64,000 nt of DNA from an uncultured Altererythrobacter sp. (GCA_947492235.1 CANLLZ010000001.1:992001-1056000); one strand, 5' to 3'. Positions 29,097 to 39,527 are shown, counted from the stretch's first letter. The notes: generated by a model from the letters alone, not told the origin. Numbers and translations: made by a program.

Positions 29097-30064
29097 CAGC
29101 CCTCATCATCCGCAGCATCTTGGCCGTCGGTATCACCTTCGGAGTCGCCTTCCGGAGTGTCTGAACCGTCATCCTCCGCACCCAGTTCTTCCTCGATGGG
29201 AGTCTCTGCGCCCTGCGTGGCCTGTGGCTGGTAGATTTGTTCAACCGACACGTAATCGGTCGCTGCCGGGTCGGAGATCACTCGCGCAATGGCACCGTCA
29301 TCAGTCAGTTCGCTGACGATGGCGACGGCGATGCCCGGCTCATAGAAACCGCCTGCGCCGCTGGTCACGAAGACATCGCCTTCTTTGAGCGGATTGACGC
29401 CCAGATTGATCAGCCGGATATCCAGCCGCCCGTCGCCGCGGCCTTCGGCAAAGGCAACCACTTCGTCGGAAGAGCGGCGCACCGGAACAACGCTTTCGCT
29501 GTCGGTCAGCAGCAGGATGCGCGAGCTGTTGCGCCCCACTTCCAGAACCCGCCCGACAATCCCCCGTGCCGAACGCACCGGCATGCCTTCGCGCACACCG
29601 TCATTGCGACCGGCCCCCATATAGGCGAACCGGCGCGTGCTGGAGGAGCTGGAGCCGACCAGCCGCGCGACAGTCACCGGCTCGGCATCTTCTCTGGTTA
29701 GTCCAAGAAGCCCCTGCAGCCGCGCATTTTCCGTCTTGAGCGCTTCTGCCTCGGCCAGTCGGATGCGGGCAAGTTCCACTTCCTTGCGCAGGGCATCGTT
29801 CTGGCTGCCTGCTCTGAGATAGCCCTGAATGCTCTCGATAAAGCCGCGCCCTTCATTGCGCACAGCCGCATTGGCGTCCGCCACCGGTTCTACGGCGTCG
29901 GTGGCAATCGTGCGGGGGACCGCCATGAAGCCGGGCTGGAACAGGGAAATGCCCAGAAGCAGCGCGCCAATCAGCGCACCGAGACCGGCGACCACATATC
30001 CTGTGAATACCCCGTACTGCGCCCTGCGGGAATGGCCGGAGCGCCGATTGGAAGGCGGCGCCAT
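29096..30064 (-). CDS. mreC: Rod shape-determining protein MreC
   Basis: A 322-residue bitopic protein that links cytoplasmic MreB to periplasmic PBP2. A basic N-terminus is followed by a membrane helix (about residues 19-45), a coiled coil rich in Glu and Leu (ELARIRLAEAEALKTENARLQGLLGL), and the beta-barrel domain with GRNDGVREGMPVRSARGIVGRV, SRILLLTDSESVVPVRR and GDVFVTSGAGGFYEPGIAVA. The C-terminus is acidic low complexity. It lies 22 bp after mreB. Confidence 0.96.
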   Translation of the reverse strand: MAPPSNRRSGHSRRAQYGVFTGYVVAGLGALIGALLLGISLFQPGFMAVPRTIATDAVEPVADANAAVRNEGRGFIESIQGYLRAGSQNDALRKEVELARIRLAEAEALKTENARLQGLLGLTREDAEPVTVARLVGSSSSSTRRFAYMGAGRNDGVREGMPVRSARGIVGRVLEVGRNSSRILLLTDSESVVPVRRSSDEVVAFAEGRGDGRLDIRLINLGVNPLKEGDVFVTSGAGGFYEPGIAVAIVSELTDDGAIARVISDPAATDYVSVEQIYQPQATQGAETPIEEELGAEDDGSDTPEGDSEGDTDGQDAADDEG

Positions 30065-30086
30065 ATGCTGCCCCTCCTTCGCTAGA

Positions 30087-31217
<1,131 letters not shown>

Positions 31218-31320
31218 TTAACGATTCGCCGCAGAAAACACCACGGGATTTAGGGGAAAACCGGGGCAAAACACACAGGTCATCTCGTATGACGGGCCAC
31301 TGGTCGTTATGGTGCCCGCT

Positions 31321-33162
31321 ATGCCGGAAATCCGCCGCCTTCCCGAAGCTCTGGTCAACCGCATTGCTGCGGGCGAAGTGGTCGAGCGCCCGGCGGCGGC
31401 GTTGAAGGAATTGACCGAGAACGCAGTCGATGCGGGGGCCAGCCGTATTGCCATCACGCTGGTCGATGGCGGGCTGACCATGATCGAGGTCACAGACGAT
31501 GGCTGCGGGATGGAACCTGCCGCGATGGCCTTGGCGCTCGAACGCCATGCGACCTCCAAATTGCCCGACGCGCTGATTGGTGAGGCGCAGGCGATCGAGC
31601 GGGTCGCCACGCTGGGCTTTCGCGGAGAAGCCTTGCCCTCCATCGCCAGCGTCGCCCGCCTGACGCTTGAAAGCCGCCCGCAAGGCGCGGCGGATGGCTG
31701 GCGCAGAGTGGTCGATCACGGCGTTCTGGTGGAGGAGGGGCCTGCCGCCTTGCCGCCCGGCACGCGGGTGCGGGTGGAGCAGGTCTTTGCCAAAGTGCCC
31801 GCGCGGCGCAAATTCCTGCGGACATCGCGCAGCGAATATGGCGCGTGTATGGACATTGTCCGCCGCCTCGCCATGGCGCGGCCCGATATCGGGTTTACGC
31901 TGACGCACCGCACGGAGAAGGGCGAGCGGCGGGTGCTGGCTTTGCAGCCGGACGACGCCTTGCCCGACCGTGTGGCGCAGATTGTCGCGCGTGAACTCAA
32001 AGACAATGGCGTGCTGCTGGACATGGAGCGCCCCGCACCCACCGGCACCATGCGGCTGACCGGCATTGCGGGCCTGCCGACCTACAATCGCGGTGTGGCT
32101 GATCACCAATATCTGTTCGTCAATGGCCGCCCGGTGAAAGACCGGGTTCTGGTCGGGGCTGTGCGCGGAGCTTATTCCGATATGCTGGCGCGCGACAGGC
32201 ATGCGGTGCTGGCCCTGTTCCTGGATCTGCCGCCCGAAGATGTCGACGTGAATGTCCATCCGGCGAAGACCGAAGTCCGGTTCCGCGATGCGCAGGGCGT
32301 GCGCGGATTTATCGTCTCTGGCCTCAGACAGGCACTCTCCACCGGCGACCGGCGCAGCGCGCAGGAGGCTGACGCGGGCGCGATGGCGAAATGGCAGCAG
32401 GAGCCGGTGCGCGAAGAGCCGTCGCCTGCCTTGCGTTCGATCTTCGAAGGCCGCGACTGGAACGCCAGCACCACGCGCGTAAGTGAACCAGCGCGCCCGT
32501 GGAATGCGCCGGATGCCGATGTGATGGCCGCGCCCATGGGCCGCGCGGTGGAGGCCGAGACGGAAGCTCCGATAGAGGACTTTCCTCTCGGTGTGGCGCG
32601 CGGGCAAGTCGCCAACACCTATATCGTGGCCGAGGCGAAGGACGGACTGGTGCTGGTCGACCAGCACGCCGCGCATGAGCGACTGGTGCTCGAACGCCTC
32701 AAAGCCGCAGGCGCAGCGGAGGCGGTCGCGCGCAGTCAGGCGATGCTGATCCCCGAAGTTGTGGAACTGGAAGAGTTGGCCTGCGACCGTCTCGAAGACG
32801 CCGCAGACAAGCTGGACACGCTGGGCCTGTCGATCGAGCGTTTTGGCCCCAATGCCATGCTGGTCCGCTCTCTGCCTCACGCGCTGGCAGGCGGCGATCC
32901 GCATAAGCTGCTGCAGGACATTGCCGACGATCTGGCGAAGCATGGCGAGAGCCTGCTGCTGGGCGAAAAGCTGGACCTAGTGCTGGCTACAATGGCGTGC
33001 CACGGTTCGGTAAGGGCAGGGCGTACATTGCGGGTGGACGAGATGAACGCGCTGCTGCGCGAAATGGAGAGAACACCGCGGTCGGGCCAGTGCAATCACG
33101 GGCGACCGACCTGGGTGAAATTGGGGATGGATGATGTCGAGAAACTGTTCGGGCGCCATTAG
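31321..33162 (+). CDS. mutL: DNA mismatch repair protein MutL
   Basis: A 613-residue GHKL ATPase that couples MutS mismatch recognition to strand removal. The N-terminal domain has IAAGEVVERPAAALKELTENAVDAGA, the ATP-lid DDGCGM, LERHATSKL and GFRGEALPSIASV. The transducer domain carries FVNGRPVKD and VNVHPAKTEVRF. The C-terminal dimerisation domain includes DQHAAHERLVLERL and ends with the CNHGRPTWVKL segment. I see no DQHAx2Ex4E-type endonuclease site distinct from DQHAAHERLVLE, so nicking activity cannot be decided by eye. The start at 31321 is preferred over ATG 31309. Its end overlaps the next gene by 32 bp. Confidence 0.97.
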   Translation: MPEIRRLPEALVNRIAAGEVVERPAAALKELTENAVDAGASRIAITLVDGGLTMIEVTDDGCGMEPAAMALALERHATSKLPDALIGEAQAIERVATLGFRGEALPSIASVARLTLESRPQGAADGWRRVVDHGVLVEEGPAALPPGTRVRVEQVFAKVPARRKFLRTSRSEYGACMDIVRRLAMARPDIGFTLTHRTEKGERRVLALQPDDALPDRVAQIVARELKDNGVLLDMERPAPTGTMRLTGIAGLPTYNRGVADHQYLFVNGRPVKDRVLVGAVRGAYSDMLARDRHAVLALFLDLPPEDVDVNVHPAKTEVRFRDAQGVRGFIVSGLRQALSTGDRRSAQEADAGAMAKWQQEPVREEPSPALRSIFEGRDWNASTTRVSEPARPWNAPDADVMAAPMGRAVEAETEAPIEDFPLGVARGQVANTYIVAEAKDGLVLVDQHAAHERLVLERLKAAGAAEAVARSQAMLIPEVVELEELACDRLEDAADKLDTLGLSIERFGPNAMLVRSLPHALAGGDPHKLLQDIADDLAKHGESLLLGEKLDLVLATMACHGSVRAGRTLRVDEMNALLREMERTPRSGQCNHGRPTWVKLGMDDVEKLFGRH

Positions 33163-33604
33163 CGCGGTTCTGGCTGCGGGGCTGCTCTCCGCCTGTTCGG
33201 GCGGGGAAATTCCCGAAGAGCCTGATTTCAGGCTGGGCGCATTGGGTGCGCCCGATATCGAGAAGCACGAGATTTACGGCACAGTCTGCGGCTTTCGCGC
33301 CGCAGGTGGCAGTATTCAGGCGCTGGCGCTGATCCAGCCGGACAAGGCGTGGATCAAGATCGGGCCGGAAGCGACTCCTCTACCGCTGAGCGAAGACGCC
33401 GAGGCAGGGGAAGAGAAAGGTCCGCTCGGCATCGGGCTCATTTACGGCAACGAGGCTGCTGTCCTGACGCTCACACCCAGCGGCGAGGAGCGCGCATCGG
33501 GCGGGGGCCGTTTGGAAATGGAAAGCGGGCTGACCTTGCAGACCAGCGAGAACCAGCTGGTCGAGCTAGACGGCATTCTGCAATGCTCTTCAGGCTCGAT
33601 CTAG
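33131..33604 (+). CDS. Predicted lipoprotein overlapping the end of mutL
   Basis: A 157-residue protein. A lipoprotein signal (residues 1-22) ends in lipobox LLSAC. The mature part contains DIEKHEIYGTVCGFRAAGGSIQALALIQ and a late Cys (ILQCSSGSI), and looks beta-rich. The family is unknown. The start lies within mutL, 32 bp before its stop, and a second ATG follows directly at 33134. The overlap is unusual, but the signal peptide and codon use downstream support a real gene. It is convergent with the MaoC gene, with 7 bp between stops. Confidence 0.75.
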   Translation: MMSRNCSGAISAVLAAGLLSACSGGEIPEEPDFRLGALGAPDIEKHEIYGTVCGFRAAGGSIQALALIQPDKAWIKIGPEATPLPLSEDAEAGEEKGPLGIGLIYGNEAAVLTLTPSGEERASGGGRLEMESGLTLQTSENQLVELDGILQCSSGSI

Positions 33605-33611
33605 GGCGCGG

Positions 33612-34079
33612 TTAGTCCTCAATCGGCGCGTCCGGGTCACGCACTTGGATCAACCCGTTGCTGATCATTTCGAGCACGGGTTCGTCATGCTGATTGAAAG
33701 TCGTCCCGTGTGATTTGAAGATGCCCATCTCGCGGCGCGATTTGCTCCGCCGTTTCTCGAGCACTTCGGCTTCCACCCGCAGGGTATCGCCGGGATAGAC
33801 GGGCTTCTTCCATCGCAGCTGATCGACGCCCGGAGAGCCGAGACCCGCCTGCGCATTGTCTTTCATATTGTCGACCATCATCCGCATGGTCATCGCGCAG
33901 GTGTGCCATCCGCTCGCGGAAATCCGCCCGAAATGGGTCTTCGCCGCAGCTTCGTTGTCGAGGTGAAAGGCCTGCGGATCATACTTGCCCGCAAATTCCA
34001 GCACTTCCTCCATGGTCACTTCGTAATGGCCGTAACTGGAAGTGGAGCCGATCGCGATGTCTTCGTAATAGAGCATCAC
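33612..34079 (-). CDS. MaoC-like (R)-specific enoyl-CoA hydratase/dehydratase
   Basis: A 155-residue hot-dog-fold protein. The hydratase motif region is recognisable: EEVLEFAGKYDPQAFHLDNEAAAKTHFGRISASGWHT-type sequence, with the catalytic Asp in KYDPQAFHLD and the His in the same stretch, and GLGSPGVDQLRWKKPVYPGDTL. It probably hydrates a trans-2-enoyl-CoA, but the substrate is not apparent. Two adjacent ATGs (34079, 34076) are possible starts. It lies 13 bp downstream of the glutaredoxin-MauE gene on the same strand, so the two are likely co-transcribed. Confidence 0.93.
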   Translation of the reverse strand: MMLYYEDIAIGSTSSYGHYEVTMEEVLEFAGKYDPQAFHLDNEAAAKTHFGRISASGWHTCAMTMRMMVDNMKDNAQAGLGSPGVDQLRWKKPVYPGDTLRVEAEVLEKRRSKSRREMGIFKSHGTTFNQHDEPVLEMISNGLIQVRDPDAPIED

Positions 34080-34092
34080 AGCGCTGTAGCCG

Positions 34093-34839
34093 TTACAGGG
34101 TGGGGCGCAACACCATCCATATTGCCATGCCGATCATCGCCAGATTTTCGCTGAGCGAGATAAAGCCCAGCGGCACATTCCCGCTGCCGCCGACACAGGC
34201 GCATTTGATGTCGCGCTTCTGGATGTAGACCGCGTAGAACACGCTGGCCGCGCCAATGCTGCCAATGGTGAGCGCTATGGGGATGGAAAGCCACGGCAGA
34301 ATCCGCCCCGCCATCAGGACCGCCGCAATGGCTTCCAGAAAGGGATAGGCATAGGCGTAGGGCACCCAGCGCTTGCCCAGCAGATCATAGCCGACAAACA
34401 TGGTCGAAAATTGCTCGACATCCTGCAGCTTGAGCATGGCGAGCATGGCCATCGAGAATGCGACAAACCATTCGGCGGTGCGAATATGGAACGGGGTGTC
34501 GTACACGAAGAGCGCGAGCGATATGGCGAGCGCCGCGCCCACCGCAAAGACTGCAAGAACGGGCGTATAGCTCTTTGCGTCCGGGTCTTTGTCGCCCGTG
34601 CCGAAATGCTTCTGCAGATCAGTGTAGCCGCCGATCCGCGACCCACCGATGAAGGTTTGGGGCGTGGTCTTTACCCCGTGCTTTTCCTTGAACGCATCGG
34701 TCTCCTCGCGGGTCGTCAGGTGATGGTCCTCGACCGCAAAACCCTCTCGCTCGAGGAGCCATTTGGATTTGATACCGTAGGGACAGACATGCTTGTCCAT
34801 CACCATACGGTAGAGCTGCGCGGTCGGTTTGGAGCTCAT
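34093..34839 (-). CDS. Glutaredoxin domain fused to MauE/DoxX-like membrane domain
   Basis: A 248-residue redox protein. Residues 1-80 are a glutaredoxin with the dithiol motif C19-P-Y-G22 and the cis-Pro glutathione-binding segment KTTPQTFIGGSRIGGYTDL. Residues 92-245 contain four hydrophobic helices of the MauE/DoxX redox-associated type, including FVGYDLLGKRWVPYAYAYPFLE and, after the last but one helix, a CxC pair in DIKCACVGGSGNVPLG. The fusion suggests electron or thiol transfer between the cytoplasmic glutaredoxin and the membrane Cys pair. That is inference. It is the upstream partner of the MaoC gene and lies 14 bp downstream of DUF1206. Confidence 0.9.
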   Translation of the reverse strand: MSSKPTAQLYRMVMDKHVCPYGIKSKWLLEREGFAVEDHHLTTREETDAFKEKHGVKTTPQTFIGGSRIGGYTDLQKHFGTGDKDPDAKSYTPVLAVFAVGAALAISLALFVYDTPFHIRTAEWFVAFSMAMLAMLKLQDVEQFSTMFVGYDLLGKRWVPYAYAYPFLEAIAAVLMAGRILPWLSIPIALTIGSIGAASVFYAVYIQKRDIKCACVGGSGNVPLGFISLSENLAMIGMAIWMVLRPTL

Positions 34840-34853
34840 GCGTTATCCCCGAC

Positions 34854-35684
34854 CTATGCCCGGTACGAAGGCACCCGGCCATCTTCGCCCAGATCGGGAA
34901 TGATCCGGTAACGCGCGAGGATCAGGCTGAAGAGGCCAAAGGTGAGGAGGCCGATTGCCACCAGTGTGAACACAATTCCGTCACCTGCAAGCGAGGCCAC
35001 CGCATCGCCCAGAGTTTTGATCTGCTCGCTTCCCGCTGACAGGAAGCCAGCCTGAAACAGCGACCAACCGATGATGGCGTAGACCACCGCGCGGGCCATG
35101 AACCCAGCTCCGCCAAGCATCCGGGTGGCATCAGGCGCCTGCGCGCTGATACGGTTCATGAAGGAGCCTGTGACGGCTTTCTTTCCTTGCGAGAAAGCTG
35201 CGGCAAAAAACGCGATGCCAAGGATGCCGAGGACCACGCCGCCCAGTTCAAAAGACAAAACGCCGGATGCAGCCTCCTGCGCTCCGCCGCCGGACCCGCC
35301 GCTGCTGGTGGTTGCAAATTTGAATGCCGAATAGGCGAGGGCCAAGTGACCGATTGCGCTGCCTGCATGGCCGATGCGTTTGCCCCAGCCTTTGGTGTCG
35401 CTGCCTTCGTTCTCGATATCGAATAGGGGCGAGCAGAAGCGGAAGAGGGCGTATGCGATCAGGCCGACAACCATCAGCCACAGGATGGCGGTCCCGGCCG
35501 GGAAATCCTCTATGGCTTTGAAAATGCCGTTCGTGCCCTCGGAAATTCTGCCGACGCTGGTGAGCGCGATGAGGCCGAGGACAGCATACAAGATCGCGCG
35601 GCTGAAATAGCCAACCCGCACCAACCAATTGAATTTCTCAGACTTGTCTACCACCGCAATGCTCCGTTGATCTTTTGCCACCAA
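34854..35684 (-). CDS. DUF1206 polytopic membrane protein
   Basis: A 276-residue membrane protein with six hydrophobic helices in three repeated pairs. Each repeat starts with a similar pattern: FNWLVRVGYFSRAILYAVLGLIAL, GHAGSAIGHLALAYSAFKFA and GGAGFMARAVVYAIIGWSLF. The triple repeat, with a G-x-x-x-R/H-A-x-x-Y core, is the DUF1206 family, of unknown function. It is the first of three closely spaced minus-strand genes (DUF1206, glutaredoxin-MauE, MaoC) and lies 31 bp downstream of ychF. Confidence 0.9.
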   Translation of the reverse strand: MVAKDQRSIAVVDKSEKFNWLVRVGYFSRAILYAVLGLIALTSVGRISEGTNGIFKAIEDFPAGTAILWLMVVGLIAYALFRFCSPLFDIENEGSDTKGWGKRIGHAGSAIGHLALAYSAFKFATTSSGGSGGGAQEAASGVLSFELGGVVLGILGIAFFAAAFSQGKKAVTGSFMNRISAQAPDATRMLGGAGFMARAVVYAIIGWSLFQAGFLSAGSEQIKTLGDAVASLAGDGIVFTLVAIGLLTFGLFSLILARYRIIPDLGEDGRVPSYRA

Positions 35685-35715
35685 CGGAGAGCGGCGGGAT
35701 TAGTGCCGAGAATGT

Positions 35716-36816
35716 TCAGACATTGAATTTAAACAGCAAAACGTCACCGTCCTGCACGTCGTAATCCTTGCCTTCCTGTCTCAGCTTACCGGCCTCGCGC
35801 GCCGCGCTTTCGCCGCCCAGTGTTACATAGTCGTCGTAGGCGATGGTTTCGGCGCGGATGAAGCCGCGTTCGAAATCGGTGTGGATTTCGCCTGCGGCCT
35901 GCGGTGCCTTTGCGCCTGCGGGGAAAGTCCATGCGCGGGATTCCTTGGGCCCAGCGGTGAAGAAGGTGTTGAGGCCCAGCAGCTCGTACCCTGCGCGGAT
36001 TACGCGGGCGAGACCGCTTTCTTCCAGCCCCAGTTCAGCGAGAAATTCGGCGCGTTCCTCACCTTCCATCGCAACCAGCTCGGCCTCGATAGCAGCAGAG
36101 ACAACCACCGCCTGCGCCCCCTCGGCCTCGGCCTTGGCGAACACTCTTGCGGAGAGTGCATTGCCTTTCGCCGCGTCTTCCTCGGCGACGTTGCAGACAT
36201 ACAGAACCGGCTTGGCAGTCAGGAGCTGGGCCTGTGCAAACAGGCGCTCTTCCTCGTCACCTTCTGGCTCGGTCAGACGAGCGGGCTTTCCTTCTTTCAG
36301 CAGACCAAGTGCCTGGCCAAGCACACTGGCGAGCGCCTTGGCTTCCTTGTCGCCCGCAGTGGCGCGCTTCTCGGCATTGGAAACGCGCTTCTCGAGGCTT
36401 TCCATGTCGGCCAGCAGCAATTCGGTTTCCACCACTTCGGCATCCGCGATGGGGTCGACGGTGTTGGAGACGTGCTGGATGTCGTCATCTTCGAAACAGC
36501 GCAGGACATGGACGATGGCGTCCACCTCGCGGATGTTGCCGAGGAACTGGTTGCCCAATCCCTCGCCGCTGCTGGCGCCTTTGACCAGCCCGGCAATGTC
36601 GGTGAAGCCGAGCTGGGTGTAGATCGTCTTGGCGCTTTTTGCGATTGCCGCGATCTTTTCCAGCCGCGGATCGGGCACGGCGACCTGCCCAACATTGGGC
36701 TCGATCGTGCAGAACGGATAATTGGCAGCCTGCGCTGCCTGTGTTTCGGTGAGGGCGTTGAATAGAGTGGACTTGCCGACATTGGGCAGGCCAACGATCC
36801 CGCAGCGGAATCCCAT
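35716..36816 (-). CDS. ychF: Ribosome-associated ATPase YchF (Obg family)
   Basis: A 366-residue P-loop NTPase that prefers ATP over GTP and associates with ribosomes and stress responses. G1 is GLPNVGKSTLFNAL near the N-terminus, G3 is DIAGLVKGASSGEGLGN, and the G4 position reads NVAEED, the NxxE variant that confers ATP preference. It is followed by the helical domain and a TGS domain at the C-terminus (LNTFFTAGPKESRAW, HTDFERGFIRAET). Length is normal. It is the likely head of the ychF-DUF1206-glutaredoxin-MaoC run. Confidence 0.98.
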   Translation of the reverse strand: MGFRCGIVGLPNVGKSTLFNALTETQAAQAANYPFCTIEPNVGQVAVPDPRLEKIAAIAKSAKTIYTQLGFTDIAGLVKGASSGEGLGNQFLGNIREVDAIVHVLRCFEDDDIQHVSNTVDPIADAEVVETELLLADMESLEKRVSNAEKRATAGDKEAKALASVLGQALGLLKEGKPARLTEPEGDEEERLFAQAQLLTAKPVLYVCNVAEEDAAKGNALSARVFAKAEAEGAQAVVVSAAIEAELVAMEGEERAEFLAELGLEESGLARVIRAGYELLGLNTFFTAGPKESRAWTFPAGAKAPQAAGEIHTDFERGFIRAETIAYDDYVTLGGESAAREAGKLRQEGKDYDVQDGDVLLFKFNV

Positions 36817-36878
36817 GGGGTGTCTCCAGAATTAGATTTGGCGCGCCTTTAACGGGGACGCGGCGGCAACACCAGCAA

Positions 36879-37871
36879 TCAGTCGTGCACCGCGCGCATC
36901 AGCGGCCCGTATGCCGATCCGCCCAGCCAGCTGAGCTGCGCATCGCGGGTTGCTTCGTTAATGGCCAACTGCGCCATACGGCCACCACTGACCGGTGCGC
37001 GCAGGGGGCGCGTACCCGCCGGCATGGCTATAGTCTTGGCGATCAAGCGGGGGATGTCCATCGGATCGGCGGTGCGGCCGGAGCCGTCTTCGGTGCCCAT
37101 CCGCTCCACCGCAGCAGGATAGCCAGCCAGATGCTTCTGCTCGGCCCGCGCTTTGAGCTCGCTGGCATAGCGGTTGCGGTTGACCCACACCTTGGTGGGA
37201 TAGCCGCCGGGTTCGACGATCGTGACCTCGGTATTATGCGGAACCAGCTCGTAGGCCATCGCCTCGCTCATGGCCTCCAGCGCGAATTTGGTCGCTGAAT
37301 AATGGCCGGTGAAGGGTAGAATAACCCGGCCGAGCTGGCTGCTGATCTGGAAGATCTGTCCGCTGCCCTTCGCCCGCATTCCCGGCAGCACGGCGCGCGC
37401 CATCCGGTGGCAGCCATAGACATTGATGTCGAACATCATCTGCGTGGCTTCCATGTCCTGCACTTCGACCGGGCCGGACAGACCAATCCCGGCATTGTTG
37501 ACCAACACATCGAGCGGGCCGCCATTGATCCGTTCGGCCTCGGCCACACCGGCCATCACGCTCTCATCGTCCTGAACATCGATCTCGATCACAAACAGGT
37601 CGAGCTTCTCGGCAATCGCCAGATCGCGCAACTCGTCTGCCTCGGGCCGGGGCATGTTGCGCATGGTGGCAAAGACCCGCGCGCCGAGACGAGCATAATG
37701 CTCCGCGCCCAGCTTGCCGAAGCCCGAAGAGCAACCGGTGATGAGGATCGAGGTACCGGTCAGGTCGATGGGCGCCTCGATCATGTCCGACTGCGCCCGC
37801 AGATTGGTCGCGGCGAGGGCAGTGGTGGCGGCAGCGCCTGCGAGCAGAGTACGGCGGGTAAGGGTGGTCAT
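36879..37871 (-). CDS. Short-chain dehydrogenase/reductase with Tat-type signal
   Basis: A 330-residue classical SDR. The cofactor motif TGCSSGFG is at residues 45-52, NNAG at 125-128, and the catalytic Ser177/178, Tyr191 and Lys195 (YSATK) are all present, so it should be active on an alcohol or ketone. Upstream of the fold is a 27-residue extension with twin arginines (TRRTLLAGAAATTALA) and a possible cleavage site after LRA, which looks like a Tat signal. An NAD(P)-dependent enzyme exported to the periplasm is unusual, and the extension could instead be a retained anchor. The substrate is unknown. Confidence 0.9.
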   Translation of the reverse strand: MTTLTRRTLLAGAAATTALAATNLRAQSDMIEAPIDLTGTSILITGCSSGFGKLGAEHYARLGARVFATMRNMPRPEADELRDLAIAEKLDLFVIEIDVQDDESVMAGVAEAERINGGPLDVLVNNAGIGLSGPVEVQDMEATQMMFDINVYGCHRMARAVLPGMRAKGSGQIFQISSQLGRVILPFTGHYSATKFALEAMSEAMAYELVPHNTEVTIVEPGGYPTKVWVNRNRYASELKARAEQKHLAGYPAAVERMGTEDGSGRTADPMDIPRLIAKTIAMPAGTRPLRAPVSGGRMAQLAINEATRDAQLSWLGGSAYGPLMRAVHD

Positions 37872-37988
37872 CGGGTAAGCCTTTCGTTCCGGCCATGCCT
37901 AGCCAAGTGGATGGCGGGCTGTCGAGAGCAACGCGCGGGCGGCATGGGTGCTTACCCAAATTTCAGGAATTCGGGCTAATGGCGAGGT

Positions 37989-39512
37989 ATGAAAAACATT
38001 CGCCAGACCGCCCTGATCGCCATTGCTGCAACGCTCCTTTCCGGCTGCGGCGTTGGCCCCGAAGCCCGCTATGAACGCGCGGTCGAGAGCTTTGCCGCGC
38101 ATGATCTTGCCTCGGCCCGCCTGGACCTGATTTCCGCATTGCAGGAAAAGCCCGGCGATCCGGCCATGCTTCTTCTTCTCGCACGCACACAGATCGGCCT
38201 TGGTGACGGGGAGGGCGCGACATCGACGCTGCAAACGCTCGCTGGCTTGCAAGAGCCCGACGAGGAAACCCGCGCCCTGCTGGCTACGGCGAACGTCTTG
38301 CGTGGTAGAGCAGATGAAGCCCTTGCAATAATCGACGGCGATAAAGGGATCGAAGCGGAACGCGCGCGCGCGCTCGCCCATATCGCCAAGGGCGATTATG
38401 CCGAGGCCGAAGCAGCTCTGGACCGCGGTCTGGAGCTGGACGGCAGCAAGGCAGAGTTGCAAGCGACCGCTGCGCGATTCGCCTTGGGTCAGGGTAATTT
38501 CGAAAAGGCCCGGACGCTTGTGGCCGCAGCGCTGGAAGAGAATCCTGAACTGCTCGACGCGCTGCTGGCGAGCGGGCAGATCGAAACCGCAGATGGCAAA
38601 CTGCCCGCTGCACTCAAGGCCTATGATACCGCGCTCGCGCTGCATCCCGCGAATGTGCAGGCCATGATCGGCAGGCTTGGTGTGCTTGGCGATATGGGCC
38701 GGCTTCAGGAGGCCAAAACCCAATTGGCCGACGTGAGTGAGCAGGTCCCGAACCGGCCCGACGTGCTCTATCTGCGCGCGCGGTTTGCAGGCGAGAATGG
38801 CGACTGGGAACAAGCCCGCTCCATCCTTCAGCCGCACGAGGACGCCATACGCAGCAGCGCCGCGTTGCAAGTGCTGTATGCCCAGACTTTGCTTGAAATG
38901 GGGCAAGTCGAGCAGGCGCGCAGCTGGATCGCGCCCGTGGTGCGCCGGTATCCCGGTCAGCGCCTGGCCCGCCGGGTAATGGGCGAAGCGCAGCTTCGCT
39001 CGGGTGACGCAAAAGCTGCTCTGGCCTCGCTCGCAATGATTGCCGAACGACCTGATGCCGGGGCCAACGAACTGCGTCTGGCGGCGCAGGCTGCCGAGCG
39101 CGCCGGTGACCCGCGCGCCAATGCTTTCGCCAGCCGGGCCAGCCGGCCTGCTCCGGAGTGGATTGCCACTGAAATCGCCAAAGCTGACGCAGCCATGCGC
39201 GAAGGGCGCTGGGGTGATGCTGCGGCCAGCTATGGCCGGATCAAGCAGCGCTCATCACGTCCGAACGCGATTGTGCTCAACAATTACGCCTATGCCGAAG
39301 GGCAGCTGGGCAATGACGACAAGGCTGTGGGGCTGGCTCTGGAAGCGGTGAAACTTGCTCCCGAAAACCCCTCCATCCTCGATACAGCAGGATGGCTGCT
39401 GGCCAGCACAGGTCAGGACAAGCAGCGCGGCATCACGATGCTGGAGAAAGCAGCCAAGCTCGATCCGGGCAATGCGACCATCGCCGACCATCTGGCGCGC
39501 GCGAAAAGCTGA
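37989..39512 (+). CDS. TPR-repeat lipoprotein (possible PEP-CTERM system partner)
   Basis: A 507-residue protein with a lipoprotein signal (lipobox LLSGC, Cys20). It is followed by at least ten tetratricopeptide-like repeats, such as EARYERAVESFAAHDLASAR, ALAHIAKGDYAEAEAALDRGLEL and LNNYAYAEGQLGNDDKAVGLALEAVKLAP. It is probably a periplasmic or outer-membrane scaffold. It is convergent with a PEP-CTERM gene, and TPR lipoproteins (PrsT) accompany exosortase systems in other bacteria, but PrsT is usually much longer, so the symbol is not assigned. A terminator-like hairpin lies between the two convergent genes. Confidence 0.9.
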   Translation: MKNIRQTALIAIAATLLSGCGVGPEARYERAVESFAAHDLASARLDLISALQEKPGDPAMLLLLARTQIGLGDGEGATSTLQTLAGLQEPDEETRALLATANVLRGRADEALAIIDGDKGIEAERARALAHIAKGDYAEAEAALDRGLELDGSKAELQATAARFALGQGNFEKARTLVAAALEENPELLDALLASGQIETADGKLPAALKAYDTALALHPANVQAMIGRLGVLGDMGRLQEAKTQLADVSEQVPNRPDVLYLRARFAGENGDWEQARSILQPHEDAIRSSAALQVLYAQTLLEMGQVEQARSWIAPVVRRYPGQRLARRVMGEAQLRSGDAKAALASLAMIAERPDAGANELRLAAQAAERAGDPRANAFASRASRPAPEWIATEIAKADAAMREGRWGDAAASYGRIKQRSSRPNAIVLNNYAYAEGQLGNDDKAVGLALEAVKLAPENPSILDTAGWLLASTGQDKQRGITMLEKAAKLDPGNATIADHLARAKS

Positions 39513-39527
39513 TCTGCAAACAAAAAA

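Noticed and set aside
37945-37965. A second sigma-54 promoter before the TPR lipoprotein gene
   Set aside because: A GG-N10-GC spacing can be found (GGGCGGCATGGGTGCT), but most other consensus bases are missing, so it is not convincing.
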